Assembly (NCBI RefSeq): GCF_039697315.1
Contig: NZ_CP155619.1
Span: 3,658,001 to 3,722,000, forward strand
DNA from: Pseudomonas abietaniphila
Lineage (GTDB): Bacteria; Pseudomonadota; Gammaproteobacteria; Pseudomonadales; Pseudomonadaceae
Direction of reading: 5' to 3'
DNA length: 64,000 bases
The notes beneath the pieces were generated by a model. The model was not told the DNA's origin and ran no database searches. It saw only the letters and a program-made list of their open reading frames with translations. Below are positions 1 through 8,811 of the stretch, in pieces (position 1 is the stretch's first letter; each line of letters opens with the position of its first letter). The position numbers and the translations under genes are program-made.

Positions 1-367
1 CCCAGAACATCGCCAGCAGCTCCTGATAGCTGACTTTCGCCGGCTCATACACCACCAGCACGACTTCGCTGTGGCCGGTCAGGCCAGAACACACCTCTTC
101 ATACGTCGGGTTCGGCGTAAAGCCGCCCGCGTAGCCGACGACGGTGCTGACAACACCCTCACGTTGCCAGAAACGACGCTCGGCGCCCCAGAAGCAACCC
201 AGGCCGAAGATGGCGAATTCAACGTCTTCAAAGAACGGGCCCAGCAGCGGGTTGCCGTTGACGAAGTGCGTTTCCGGCAGGGCCATCGGGGTTTCGCGGC
301 CCGGCAGCGCTTGCTGGGCAGTAGGGAGTTCGTTTTTGTTCACAAGGATTTCCGAGCGCAGGGCCAT
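1..367 (-). CDS. msrA: Peptide methionine sulfoxide reductase MsrA (partial, C-terminus outside window)
   Basis: The enzyme reduces methionine-S-sulfoxide in proteins, using a catalytic cysteine and thioredoxin. The first ~122 residues are present and the gene runs off the left edge. The active-site motif [11 protein letters not shown] (Cys near residue 58) is followed by [15 protein letters not shown] and TGHSEVV, all family hallmarks. The N-terminus [12 protein letters not shown] is the longer Pseudomonas form. ATG at 367 is preceded by GAGGT. It is transcribed in the same direction as dipA, whose stop lies 142 bp upstream of this start. Only the truncation limits certainty. Confidence 0.95.
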   Translation of the reverse strand, partial: MALRSEILVNKNELPTAQQALPGRETPMALPETHFVNGNPLLGPFFEDVEFAIFGLGCFWGAERRFWQREGVVSTVVGYAGGFTPNPTYEEVCSGLTGHSEVVLVVYEPAKVSYQELLAMFW

Positions 368-418
368 GAGGTAGACCTCTCATGGACAGGACAACCGACA
401 GGGTTTGTCAGTGAAGGA

Positions 419-448
419 CGTATATGGGGTCAGATTGTGTTGTTACAA
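419..448 (-). promoter_or_regulatory. Possible sigma70-type promoter for msrA
   Basis: In the dipA-msrA gap the minus strand reads TTGTAA, 18 nt, then TATACG, about 50 bp upstream of the msrA start. The match is imperfect and was found by eye only. Confidence 0.3.
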
Positions 449-509
449 ATGAAAGGCGACAAGTGTGCCGTACGCGGCATGAGCGGGGAAGGGGTCCGAC
501 ACCTGGATG

Positions 510-3203
510 TCAGAGCTGAGGCCCGCGCGGGTAGCGCCGTAACGCGTTGATCAAGTCTTCACCCGGGATGGGTTTATCGAACAGATAACCCTGGCCTACG
601 TCGCAGCGGTGGCGACGCAGGAACGCCAGTTGCTCGGCGGTCTCGATGCCTTCCGCGACCACGGTCAGCTTGAGGTTATGCGCCATGGCGATGACCGCCG
701 AAGTGATTTCCATGTCGTCCTGATCGTCCGGAATGTCGCGGATGAAGCTGCGGTCGATCTTGATCACGTCGATCGGGAATTTCTTCAAATAACTGAAGGA
801 CGAGTAGCCGGTGCCGAAGTCGTCCATCGCCAGCGTCAGGCCGAGGGTCTTCAGGGACTCCAGTTGGAGACGCGTATCTTCCGTCGCTTCCAGCAGCAGG
901 CCCTCGGTGAGCTCCAGCTCCAGCAGCGACGGGTCGAGCTGTTCTTCGCGCAGAATGTTGGCGAGCGAGGTCACCAGCTCAGGGTCGGAGAACTGCTTGG
1001 GCGAGACGTTGATCGCCACGTGCAGCTTGCCGTAACCGGCGGCGGTGAGTTGTTTGCTCATGCGGCAGGACTGGCGCGCGACCCATTTGCCGATCGGGAT
1101 GATCAGGCCGGTTTCCTCGGCGACGCTGATGAACTGGTCCGGTCGGATCATGCCCTTTTCCGGATGGTTCCAGCGCAAGAGCGCTTCCATACCCAGCAGA
1201 CGCCCGGTGCGCAGGCACAGCTTGGGCTGATAGAAAACTTCCAGCTCGTTTTGCGTCAGGGCGCGGCGCAGGTTGTTCTCGACGAACAGCTTGTAGCTGG
1301 CCTCGGCGTTGAGCGCCTCGGTGAACACCTGGACCTGATGCTTACCGTTGGCCTTGGCCTTGTGCAGCGCCAAGCCGGCGTTCTTCATCAGGGTTTGCGG
1401 GTCGCGACCGTGCAGGGGCGCGCAGGCCAGGCCGACGGAGCCGGTCACACTGATCAACTGGTTATCGACGAACATGGGCTTGTCCAGCGTCGTCAGCACC
1501 TGGCTGGCGATGCGCTGACCGTCTTCGAGACCGGTGTCGTCGAGCAGCACAGCGAACTCGTTACTGGCAAAGCGCGCGAGAATCCCGGTCGGGCTCAGGC
1601 TGTTGCGTAAACGCCGCGCGAGGCTGATCAGCAACTTGTCGCCGGTCTGGTGACCGAGGCTGTCGTTGATGCGTTTGAAATTGTCGATGTCCACCAGCAG
1701 CAGGCTGATCGGCGTTTCGATGTCCCGGGCGAAGTGCTCGTCGAGGGTGCGAATGAACGCCGGACGGTTGCCCAGATTGGTCAGGTTGTCGGTGTACGCC
1801 AGGCGCTCGATCCGCTGCTGGGAGAGCTTGGCCTGGGTGATGTCTTCGTAGATGCCGATGTAATGGGTCAGCTCGCGGTTGTCGCCAAAGACCTTGGAAA
1901 TCGACAACTGACCCCAGTAAGGCTCTAGGTTCTTGCGGCGGCTCTTGAATTCGCCCTGCCAGCTGTTGCCGCTGACCAGGCTTGAATTGGCGTCCAGCAG
2001 AAGCGAATTGAGATTCTCCAGTGCGGGCAGTTCCGACAGGCGATGGCCATGGACTTCATCCGCGGTGTACTGGGTTATCTCAGTGAAACTTGGGTTGACG
2101 TACTCGACCACGCCGTCGCAATTGACCAGCAGAAACGCATTGGCGCTCTGTTCCACGGCGCGCTGGAACAGGTGCAGCGCGTTGGTGGCGGTGCGGCGAT
2201 TGTGGTTGTTGATCGCCTGTGCGAACTGGTCGGCCAGCTCACCCGCGAAAGCAATCTCGTCGGACTGCCAGTCGCGCGCCGTGCCGGTCTGTTCCAGGCA
2301 CAACACGCCAACGACGTGGCCGTCGATACGTATGCTGGCGTCGAGAATTGCATTGATGTCACGCGGCCCAAGGCTTTCGGCCAGTTCACGGGTGCGCGGG
2401 TCGAGCTGCACGTCATTGGCGTCGATGGCACGACTGGTGTGCAGCGCTTCGAGGTAGCTGGGGTAACGACTGATGTCGATCGCGGCGGGTTTGAAGTAAC
2501 CGTCGATGTCCCGGCGATACTCGGCGATGGCCTCGAGTGTCTGGCCGTTGAGGTTCCAGATGGCCGCGCGATCAATATCGTAGATCTCGCAAGCGCTCTT
2601 GGTGATCAGCTCGGCGGCTTCCTGCAGGGAATTGCTGGAGCTGTAGCGATGGCGCGCCAGACGCAGAATCAGGCTCTGCTGCGCGCGAACCCGTTCCAGA
2701 TGCTGCAGCTGTTCGTATTGAGCGCGTTGATTCAGCTCCAGGGCGATCTGCAGGCGTGAGTTCTGAACTTCCAGGTCCGGACTGAACGCCAGCTCGCTGG
2801 TGTCGAACACTTCATCCACCACCATCAGATACCCGCGCAGCAGGTGACGGTTGTGCTGCTTGTAGCCTTCACCGATCTCAAGCAGGCCCAGCGGGCCGCG
2901 AGTGGTGTGCAGGGTGTAGCGGATGACGTAATGCGAGTTGCTGGCCAGTTGCATCTGCACAGCATCGTGCAAGTGGTAGCGAGCTTCCGGTTCCATCAGG
3001 CTGGCATAAGGCGCGCCGATGAGGGCGCACAGCTCCATGGCCGGCATGTCGAACTGCTTTTCACAGTTAGGATCCAGGTACAGCATCGCCCAGCTGGGTT
3101 CATTCAGCCGTTCGAAACGCAGCATGCCGAGCCGCGAGGGCACCGGCAATTGCGTCACGACCTCGGCTGCCGATCGGGCGGCAGCATCAGGTTGGCTTTT
3201 CAT
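510..3203 (-). CDS. dipA: Cyclic-di-GMP phosphodiesterase DipA (GAF-PAS-degenerate GGDEF-EAL)
   Basis: The 897-residue protein matches DipA/PA5017 (about 899 aa), a phosphodiesterase linked to biofilm dispersion and chemotaxis, and sits next to msrA and aceF as in PAO1. Domains: an N-terminal sensory part, GAF (~residues 190-335), PAS (~350-460), GGDEF-like (~475-635) and EAL (~650-895). The GGDEF signature is ASNEF (546-550), so cyclase activity is unlikely. The EAL side is intact: EALLRW from 673, NVSPKQF, ELTEG, DDFGTGYS from 794, IKIDRSF and EGIE. I chose ATG 3203 (MKSQPDAAAR) for its length match to the family. An upstream in-frame ATG at 3251 would add 16 residues. Neither start has a strong Shine-Dalgarno. 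Confidence 0.92.
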   Translation of the reverse strand: MKSQPDAAARSAAEVVTQLPVPSRLGMLRFERLNEPSWAMLYLDPNCEKQFDMPAMELCALIGAPYASLMEPEARYHLHDAVQMQLASNSHYVIRYTLHTTRGPLGLLEIGEGYKQHNRHLLRGYLMVVDEVFDTSELAFSPDLEVQNSRLQIALELNQRAQYEQLQHLERVRAQQSLILRLARHRYSSSNSLQEAAELITKSACEIYDIDRAAIWNLNGQTLEAIAEYRRDIDGYFKPAAIDISRYPSYLEALHTSRAIDANDVQLDPRTRELAESLGPRDINAILDASIRIDGHVVGVLCLEQTGTARDWQSDEIAFAGELADQFAQAINNHNRRTATNALHLFQRAVEQSANAFLLVNCDGVVEYVNPSFTEITQYTADEVHGHRLSELPALENLNSLLLDANSSLVSGNSWQGEFKSRRKNLEPYWGQLSISKVFGDNRELTHYIGIYEDITQAKLSQQRIERLAYTDNLTNLGNRPAFIRTLDEHFARDIETPISLLLVDIDNFKRINDSLGHQTGDKLLISLARRLRNSLSPTGILARFASNEFAVLLDDTGLEDGQRIASQVLTTLDKPMFVDNQLISVTGSVGLACAPLHGRDPQTLMKNAGLALHKAKANGKHQVQVFTEALNAEASYKLFVENNLRRALTQNELEVFYQPKLCLRTGRLLGMEALLRWNHPEKGMIRPDQFISVAEETGLIIPIGKWVARQSCRMSKQLTAAGYGKLHVAINVSPKQFSDPELVTSLANILREEQLDPSLLELELTEGLLLEATEDTRLQLESLKTLGLTLAMDDFGTGYSSFSYLKKFPIDVIKIDRSFIRDIPDDQDDMEITSAVIAMAHNLKLTVVAEGIETAEQLAFLRRHRCDVGQGYLFDKPIPGEDLINALRRYPRGPQL

Positions 3204-3447
3204 GAAGAAACTCGCTTTAAGAGTACTGTCGCGGATGGGCAAGGAGCCCATCGTTAAATCGCGTGTCGCAAGGTTGCATCATGGCGAACGGGCTGACAAG
3301 TGAGCGCGATGGCTTAGTGCTATAAATCTGTCGGCAAATCGGGGATTAACTAAAGGTTGTTGGTCGGATTTGTCTGGAAAGGGCGGTAAGTGGTTGATGT
3401 GGGTGTTGGCGGTGGGCGCTTTTGTTGCGCATGTCCCCTCGTTCGAT

Positions 3448-3551
3448 GATCGTTCCCACGCTCCGCGTGGTAACGCATCGATTGACGCTCCGCGTCGAGT
3501 TCGACGCGGAGCGTCTCGCCCTGCATTCCCACGCGGAGCGTGGGAACGATC
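3448..3551. repeat. REP-type nested palindrome (family A, 'GATCGTTCCCACGC')
   Basis: Outer arms GATCGTTCCCACGCTCCGCG and its complement (ending at 3551) enclose inner arms GACGCTCCGCGTC (from 3484) and GACGCGGAGCGTC (to 3515). This gives a nested cruciform of about 104 bp. Two further copies of the family lie at 48004-48107 and 48245-48348. Any short ORFs across it are artefacts. Confidence 0.85.
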
Positions 3552-3581
3552 AAGCAGAAACATCAGGTTGACGCAGTCCGT

Positions 3582-3710
3582 GTAGGAGCGTGGCTTGTCC
3601 CGCGATCTGCCGACCGGCAGCAAAACCTGTGTACAGAGTGTCAGGCATGATTGAGTCGCCTGATTTTGCTACCGCTGCGCGGCAGATCGCGGGACAAGCC
3701 ACGCTCCTAC
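3582..3710. repeat. REP doublet with a 30-nt perfect inverted repeat (family C, 'GTAGGAGCG')
   Basis: Arms 3582-3611 and 3681-3710 are exact reverse complements over 30 nt, starting GTAGGAGCGTGGCTTGTCCC, with a ~69 bp spacer. This matches the REPIN layout (two inverted REPs) common in fluorescent Pseudomonas. The stretches 3204-3447 and 3711-3840 around it show no gene or clear motif. Confidence 0.85.
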
Positions 3711-3840
3711 AGTAAAGAGTGGAGCGGGGAGATGAATGCACGACTCAAGAATGCGAAGAGCGTTAGCTCCAGCCCGAGTTGCTCTAGTGCGCGGAAGTCC
3801 AGGCCCCACAAAACGCGACTTGGGTGCAGGCTGAGCGCAG

Positions 3841-4039
3841 GTGGCGCGGAGTGGGTCGAGCGGCATGGATGCCGCGAGAGCGCCGTCAGGACATGGATGT
3901 CCGTTCGGCGCGGGCCCACGGAGCGTCGCCGGAGTGAAGGAACCCGACGAAGTCGGGCCCAACCGGGAGCCGGACCCTTGGTTACTTGGGGTCTTTTCAA
4001 GTAACTCGCCGAAGGCGAAACAGGTCTGGCGTTAGCCAG
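3841..4039. repeat. Structured intergenic repeat made of serial perfect hairpins
   Basis: Stem-loops follow one another: CGGCATGGATGCCG (3861-3874), GGACATGGATGTCC (3889-3902, inside an outer CGCCG/CGGCG stem 3881-3910), CCCGACGAAGTCGGG (3943-3957), GTTACTTG/CAAGTAAC (3981-4005), TCGCCGAAGGCGA (4006-4018) and CTGGCGTTAGCCAG (4026-4039). From memory, similar 'catggatg' segments recur between genes in many Pseudomonas genomes, where small ORFs on them get annotated as hypothetical proteins. The hairpin series suggests a DNA or RNA element rather than a protein gene. Confidence 0.65.
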
Positions 4040-4074
4040 AGCAGAGGTTGCGGCACCACCGAACTCGGCTATAC

Positions 4075-4146
4075 CCCCAATCCCAATCCCAATCCCAATC
4101 CCAATCCCAATCCCAATCCCAATCCCAATCCCAATCCCAATCCCAA
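4075..4146. repeat. Hexanucleotide microsatellite (TCCCAA)11
   Basis: Eleven exact TCCCAA units occupy 4081-4146, preceded by CCCCCAA. The minus strand reads (TTGGGA)n, with regularly spaced GGG runs. It lies just downstream of the aceF terminator, outside any credible gene. Confidence 0.95.
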
Positions 4147-4158
4147 AAACATACGCCC

Positions 4159-4187
4159 AAAAAAAGCCCCGCCAAATAAGCGGGGTT
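4159..4187 (-). terminator. Rho-independent terminator of aceE-aceF
   Basis: On the minus strand a CCCCGC/GCGGGG stem with an 8-nt loop is followed by a run of seven T. This is a strong intrinsic terminator about 70 bp past the aceF stop. Confidence 0.85.
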
Positions 4188-4208
4188 GAGGTACGAGCGT
4201 GGCAGCTC

Positions 4209-4247
4209 GAAAAACAGCGAAGGCCCGTTTCATGGGAAACGGGCCTT
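4209..4247 (-). terminator. Second, proximal terminator hairpin after aceF
   Basis: A perfect 12-bp stem, AAGGCCCGTTTC / GAAACGGGCCTT (4220-4231 / 4236-4247), has a 4-nt loop. It is followed on the minus strand by CGCTGTTTTT. It lies directly downstream of the aceF stop and in tandem with the hairpin at 4159-4187. Confidence 0.7.
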
Positions 4248-4254
4248 GTACGGC

Positions 4255-5901
4255 TTACAGCAGAATCGTACGAATATCCGCCAGCAAATCGCTCAGACGC
4301 TTGGTGAAGCGAGCCGCTGCTGCGCCGTTGATCACACGGTGATCGTAAGACAGCGACAGCGGCAGCATCAGGCGAGGCTGGAACGCCTTGCCGTCCCAGA
4401 CCGGTTGCATGGTGGCCTTGGACACACCCAGGATCGCCACTTCAGGCGCGTTGACGATCGGCGTGAAGCCGGTGCCGCCAATGTGACCGAGGCTGGAGAT
4501 CGTGAAGCAGGCGCCTTGCATCTCGTTGGCCGACAGCTTCTTGCTGCGGGCTTTCTCAGCCAGCTCGGCAGCTTCGGCAGCCAGTTGCAGCAGGCTCTTC
4601 TGGTCGACGTTCTTGATCACAGGGACCAGGAGGCCTTCCGGCGTGTCCACGGCGAAGCCGATGTTGACGTATTTCTTGCGGATGATGGCCTTGCCGCTTG
4701 GCGCCAGCGAACTGTTGAAGTCCGGCAGTTCCTTGAGCAGGTGTGCGCAGGACTTGAGCAGCAGAGGCAATACGGTCAGCTTCACGCCCGCTTTCTCGGC
4801 GACGGCTTTCTGCGCAACGCGGAAAGCTTCCAGGTCGGTGATGTCGGCCTGATCGAACTGAGTCACGTGCGGGATGTTCAGCCAGCTGCGGTGCAGGCCG
4901 GTGGCGCCCAGTTGCATCAGGCGAGTCATCGGCACTTCTTCGATTTCGCCGAACCGACTGAAATCGACTTCCGGAATCGGTGGAATCCCCATGCCGCCGG
5001 CAGCGCCGCCAGCAGCTGGCGCGTCCTTGGACTTGGTCATGATGGATTTGACGTAAGCCTGCACGTCTTCCTTCAGCACGCGACCGTGTGGGCCGGTGGC
5101 AGTCACAGCGCTCAGCTCGACGCCGAACTCGCGGGCCAGCTGACGAACAGCCGGGCCTGCGTGAACCTTGGCGCCGTCTTTGGCAGGAGCGGCTGCAGGA
5201 GCAGGGGCTGCTTCGGCTTTCGGAGCAGGTGCAGCGGCCGGTGCTGCTGCAGGCGCGTCAGCCTTGGCCGGAGCCGGAGCTGCTGCCGGAGCAGGAGCAG
5301 CGGCCGGTGCAGCGCCAGCCACTTTCAATTTCAGGATCAGGTCGCCCGTGCCGACTTCGTCTTCGACCTTGACGCTGATGCTCTCGACCACGCCCGCGGC
5401 TGGAGAAGGAATCTCCATCGAGGCTTTGTCGGATTCCAGCGTGATCAGCGATTGATCGGCTTCGATGCTGTCGCCAACCTTGACCATCAACTCGATGATA
5501 CGAGCCTTGCCCGACGAACCGATGTCAGGGACGTGGATGTCCTGAACGGCGGCTTCGGCAGCAGGGGCGGGTGCGGCAGCGGCCGGGGCAGCGGCTTCAG
5601 CAGGCTTTTCAGCCGCAGGTGCCGGAGCAGCTGCAGCAGGTTCAGCGGCAGGCGCAGCCGCGGCTTCGCCTTCGACTTCCAGCTCGAACAGCTCGTCGCC
5701 TTCTTTCAGGCGGTCGCCCAGCTTCACTTTCATGCTTTTGATGACGCCGGCTTTAGGCGCAGGGATTTCCATGCTCGCCTTGTCCGACTCCAGCGTCAGA
5801 ACGCTCTGGTCCGCTTCGATGCGATCACCGACCTTGACGAACAACTCAATGACTTCACCTTCACCGTTGCCGATGTCGGGTACGCGAATTAACTCACTCA
5901 C
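4255..5901 (-). CDS. aceF: Pyruvate dehydrogenase E2, dihydrolipoyl acetyltransferase
   Basis: E2 core of the pyruvate dehydrogenase complex: it transfers the acetyl group from lipoyl-lysine to CoA. The 548-residue protein has two lipoyl domains, each with ESDKASMEIP (first lipoyl Lys 41, second near 160). Long Ala/Pro linkers follow, then a peripheral-subunit-binding domain (HAGPAVRQLAREFGVEL) and the catalytic acyltransferase domain with YDHRVINGA (His 521). GTG 5901 is chosen because AAGGAGA lies just upstream and the product begins (V/M)SELIRVPDIG as in orthologues. The longer reading to 5976 adds residues unlike any E2. It is the second gene after aceE, separated by a 150-bp gap that folds. 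Confidence 0.96.
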   Translation of the reverse strand: MSELIRVPDIGNGEGEVIELFVKVGDRIEADQSVLTLESDKASMEIPAPKAGVIKSMKVKLGDRLKEGDELFELEVEGEAAAAPAAEPAAAAPAPAAEKPAEAAAPAAAAPAPAAEAAVQDIHVPDIGSSGKARIIELMVKVGDSIEADQSLITLESDKASMEIPSPAAGVVESISVKVEDEVGTGDLILKLKVAGAAPAAAPAPAAAPAPAKADAPAAAPAAAPAPKAEAAPAPAAAPAKDGAKVHAGPAVRQLAREFGVELSAVTATGPHGRVLKEDVQAYVKSIMTKSKDAPAAGGAAGGMGIPPIPEVDFSRFGEIEEVPMTRLMQLGATGLHRSWLNIPHVTQFDQADITDLEAFRVAQKAVAEKAGVKLTVLPLLLKSCAHLLKELPDFNSSLAPSGKAIIRKKYVNIGFAVDTPEGLLVPVIKNVDQKSLLQLAAEAAELAEKARSKKLSANEMQGACFTISSLGHIGGTGFTPIVNAPEVAILGVSKATMQPVWDGKAFQPRLMLPLSLSYDHRVINGAAAARFTKRLSDLLADIRTILL

Positions 5902-5949
5902 AATGTCTCTCCTTAGGAGAACCTGTTCACTCGACTGCGCTGCCGGTAG

Positions 5950-6023
5950 TGCGACAAAACAGCCTTGGATGCTCATTTACCGGAGTAAATTCCGCATCCT
6001 TGGCTGTCTTGCGCAATGTCGCA
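5950..6023 (-). other. Long imperfect hairpin between aceE and aceF
   Basis: Four paired segments are in register: TGCGAC/GTCGCA (5950-5955/6018-6023), ACAGCC/GGCTGT (5959-5964/6002-6007), GGATGC/GCATCC (5967-5972/5994-5999) and ATTTAC/GTAAAT (5975-5980/5985-5990). The loop is 4 nt. There is no T-run, so it is more likely an RNA-stability or processing element than a terminator. Confidence 0.6.
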
Positions 6024-6051
6024 GCGCGCTTTGCGATCGTTAACGCAGACC

Positions 6052-8697
6052 TTAGCAGTCCAGCGGGTTGCGTTTATCCGGGTCGATACCGAACTTGGTG
6101 ATGGCTTCCGCCACGACCTTAGGTTCGATGTCGCCACGATCGGCCAAGGCTTCCAGGGCGGCCAGCACGACGAAGTGACGGTCAACTTCGAAGAAGTTGC
6201 GCAGCTTCTTGCGGCTGTCGGAACGGCCGAAGCCGTCGGTGCCCAGGACTTTGTATTCCTTGGTCGGAACCCACTGACGGATCTGGTCAGCGAACAGTTT
6301 CATGTAGTCGGTCGAAGCGATCACCGGACCTTTACGGCCGTTGAGGCACTCTTCAACGTAGCTCACTTGTGGCTTCTGGCCTGGTTTCAGGCGGTTGGCG
6401 CGTTCTACGGCCAGACCGTCGCGACGCAGTTCGTTGAAGCTAGTAACGCTCCAGACGTCCGCACCGACGTTGAACTGCTCGCGCAGGATCTTCGCCGCTT
6501 CGCGTACTTCGCGCAGGATGGTGCCCGAACCCAGGAGCTGCACGTGATGCGCGGCTTCCTTGGTGTCTTCTTCCAGCAGGTACATGCCCTTGACGATGCC
6601 TTCTTCGGAACCTGCCGGCATGGCTGGCTGGACGTAGGATTCGTTCATCACGGTCAGGTAGTAGAAGACGTCCTGTTGTTCTTCGAACATCTTCTTCATG
6701 CCGTCCTGAATGATCACCGCCAGCTCGTAGCCGTAGGTTGGATCGTAGGTGCGGCAGTTCGGGATGGTCGAGGCCAGTATGTGGCTGTGACCGTCTTCGT
6801 GCTGCAGACCTTCACCGTTCAGGGTGGTACGACCGGCGGTGCCGCCGACCAGGAAGCCACGGGTGCGGCTGTCGCCTGCGGCCCATGCCAGGTCACCGAT
6901 ACGCTGGAAACCGAACATCGAGTAGAAGATGTAGAACGGAATCATCGGCTGGTTGTGGCTGCTGTACGAAGTACCGGCAGCGATGAAGGAGGACATGGCG
7001 CCTGCTTCGTTGATGCCTTCCTCGAGGATCTGACCTTTCTTGTCCTCGCGGTAGAACATCACTTGTTCTTTGTCGACTGGCTCGTACAGCTGACCTACGG
7101 AGGAGTAGATGCCCAGCTGACGGAACATGCCTTCCATACCGAAGGTACGGGCTTCGTCCGGGATGATCGGAACGATGCGCTGACCCACTTCCTTGTCCTT
7201 GACCAATTGGGTCAGGATGCGCACGAACGCCATGGTGGTGGAGATTTCGCGGTCGCCAGTACCGTCCAGGATAGCCTTCAGGGTTTCCAGTGGCGGGGTC
7301 GGCAGGCTGAAGCTCTGTGCACGACGCTGCGGCACGAAACCGCCCAGCGCAGCACGACGCTCGCTCAGGTAACGGGCTTCGGCGCTGCCTTCTTCCGGTT
7401 TGAAGAACGGCAGTGCTTCCAGCTGGTCGTCTTTGACCGGAATGTCGAAACGGTCGCGGAAGTGACGCAGGCTGTCGACGTCGACTTTCTTGGTGTTGTG
7501 CGCGGTGTTTTTCGCTTCACCGGCGCCGGTGCCATAACCTTTGATGGTCTTGGCCAGAACCACGGTCGGTTGACCTTTGTGGTTAACGGCCTGGTGGTAC
7601 GCCGCGTAGACCTTGTACGGGTCGTGGCCGCCACGGTTGAGCTTCCAGATCTCGTCGTCGGACATGTCTGCAACCATCGCCTTGAGTTCTGGCGTGTTGA
7701 AGAAGTGTTCGCGAACGAAGGCGCCGTCTTTGGCCTTGTAGTTCTGGTATTCGCCGTCGATGACTTCGTCCATGCGACGTTGCAGGATGCCGTCGACGTC
7801 CTTGGCCAGCAGTGGGTCCCAGAAACGGCCCCAGATGACTTTGGTCACGTTCCACTGAGCACCGCGGAAGACGCCTTCCAGTTCCTGGATGATCTTGGCG
7901 TTGCCGCGAACCGGACCGTCCAGACGCTGCAGGTTGCAGTTCACGACGAAGATCAGGTTGTCGAGCTTCTCGCGACCGGCCAGGGCGATGGCGCCCAGGG
8001 ATTCCGGCTCGTCGGTCTCGCCGTCGCCCAGGAAGCACCAGACTTTCTGCTTGCCTTCAGGGATGTAACCGCGGTGCTCCAGGTACTTCATGAAGCGCGC
8101 CTGGTAGATCGCCTGGATTGGACCCAGACCCATGGAAACGGTCGGGAACTGCCAGAAGTCTTTCATCAGCCACGGGTGTGGGTAGGACGACAGACCGTTG
8201 CCATCGACTTCCTGACGGAAGTTGTTCATTTGTTCTTCAGTGATGCGGCCTTCCATGAACGCACGGGCGTAGACGCCTGGCGATGCGTGACCCTGGAAGT
8301 AGATCAGGTCGCCGCCGTGTTCGTCGGTCGGGGCCTGGAAGAAGTAGTTGAAGCCAATGTCGTACAGGGTTGCACTGGAAGCGAAGCTGGAGATGTGACC
8401 GCCCAGATCCGGATCGCCGATGTTGGTTTTGACAACCATTGCCAGGGCGTTCCAACGCACCAACGAGCGAATGCGGCGTTCCATGAACAGGTCGCCAGGC
8501 ATGCGTGCTTCGTGGGTGACAGGAATGGTGTTGCGGTATGGCGTGGTGATGGCGTACGGCAGCTGCGAACCACTTCGTGTGGCCAGCTCACCCATACGGG
8601 TCATCAGGTAATGAGCACGGTCTTCGCCTTCTTTGTCGAGAACCGATTCCAGGGCGTCCAGCCATTCCTGGGTTTCGACGGGATCGAGGTCTTGCAT
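6052..8697 (-). CDS. aceE: Pyruvate dehydrogenase E1 component (homodimeric type)
   Basis: Thiamine-diphosphate enzyme that decarboxylates pyruvate and acetylates the E2 lipoyl group. At 881 residues it matches the homodimeric AceE family of proteobacteria. The TPP-binding stretch runs from LGDGETDEPESLGA (about residue 222) to the NCN motif about 30 residues later. HGGDLIYFQGHASPG and AGRTTLNGEGLQHEDGHS are further family landmarks. ATG 8697 has GGAG 8 nt upstream. It is the promoter-proximal gene of aceE-aceF and diverges from glnE. Two operator-like palindromes in the upstream region are listed separately. Confidence 0.97.
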   Translation of the reverse strand: MQDLDPVETQEWLDALESVLDKEGEDRAHYLMTRMGELATRSGSQLPYAITTPYRNTIPVTHEARMPGDLFMERRIRSLVRWNALAMVVKTNIGDPDLGGHISSFASSATLYDIGFNYFFQAPTDEHGGDLIYFQGHASPGVYARAFMEGRITEEQMNNFRQEVDGNGLSSYPHPWLMKDFWQFPTVSMGLGPIQAIYQARFMKYLEHRGYIPEGKQKVWCFLGDGETDEPESLGAIALAGREKLDNLIFVVNCNLQRLDGPVRGNAKIIQELEGVFRGAQWNVTKVIWGRFWDPLLAKDVDGILQRRMDEVIDGEYQNYKAKDGAFVREHFFNTPELKAMVADMSDDEIWKLNRGGHDPYKVYAAYHQAVNHKGQPTVVLAKTIKGYGTGAGEAKNTAHNTKKVDVDSLRHFRDRFDIPVKDDQLEALPFFKPEEGSAEARYLSERRAALGGFVPQRRAQSFSLPTPPLETLKAILDGTGDREISTTMAFVRILTQLVKDKEVGQRIVPIIPDEARTFGMEGMFRQLGIYSSVGQLYEPVDKEQVMFYREDKKGQILEEGINEAGAMSSFIAAGTSYSSHNQPMIPFYIFYSMFGFQRIGDLAWAAGDSRTRGFLVGGTAGRTTLNGEGLQHEDGHSHILASTIPNCRTYDPTYGYELAVIIQDGMKKMFEEQQDVFYYLTVMNESYVQPAMPAGSEEGIVKGMYLLEEDTKEAAHHVQLLGSGTILREVREAAKILREQFNVGADVWSVTSFNELRRDGLAVERANRLKPGQKPQVSYVEECLNGRKGPVIASTDYMKLFADQIRQWVPTKEYKVLGTDGFGRSDSRKKLRNFFEVDRHFVVLAALEALADRGDIEPKVVAEAITKFGIDPDKRNPLDC

Positions 8698-8811
8698 GGC
8701 TTGCTCCAGGGCGGAAAGGCTTCCAGAATCGGTTGCCTGAGTTTGTTGCGACTGGCCTTGTGGGCAGACGACGTAAAAATTCTTGGATGACCGGAGTTGT
8801 ACCCGGCGTTG

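Noticed and set aside
3279..4004. Several 60-120 codon ORFs on both strands
   Set aside because: They lie within palindromic REP and hairpin repeats and read the same repeat words; no coding signal.
3986..4189. Small ORF encoding (Asn-Pro)n repeats
   Set aside because: It is a product of the TCCCAA microsatellite read in frame; no ribosome site and no conserved sequence on either side.
4186..5892. 568-codon open frame on the plus strand, rich in Arg, Gly and Gln
   Set aside because: It is antisense to aceF. Its low-complexity stretches simply mirror the Ala/Pro linkers.
6016..8790. 924-codon open frame on the plus strand
   Set aside because: It is antisense to the well-supported aceE. GC-rich codon usage leaves the opposite strand open, and the translation has no recognisable domain.
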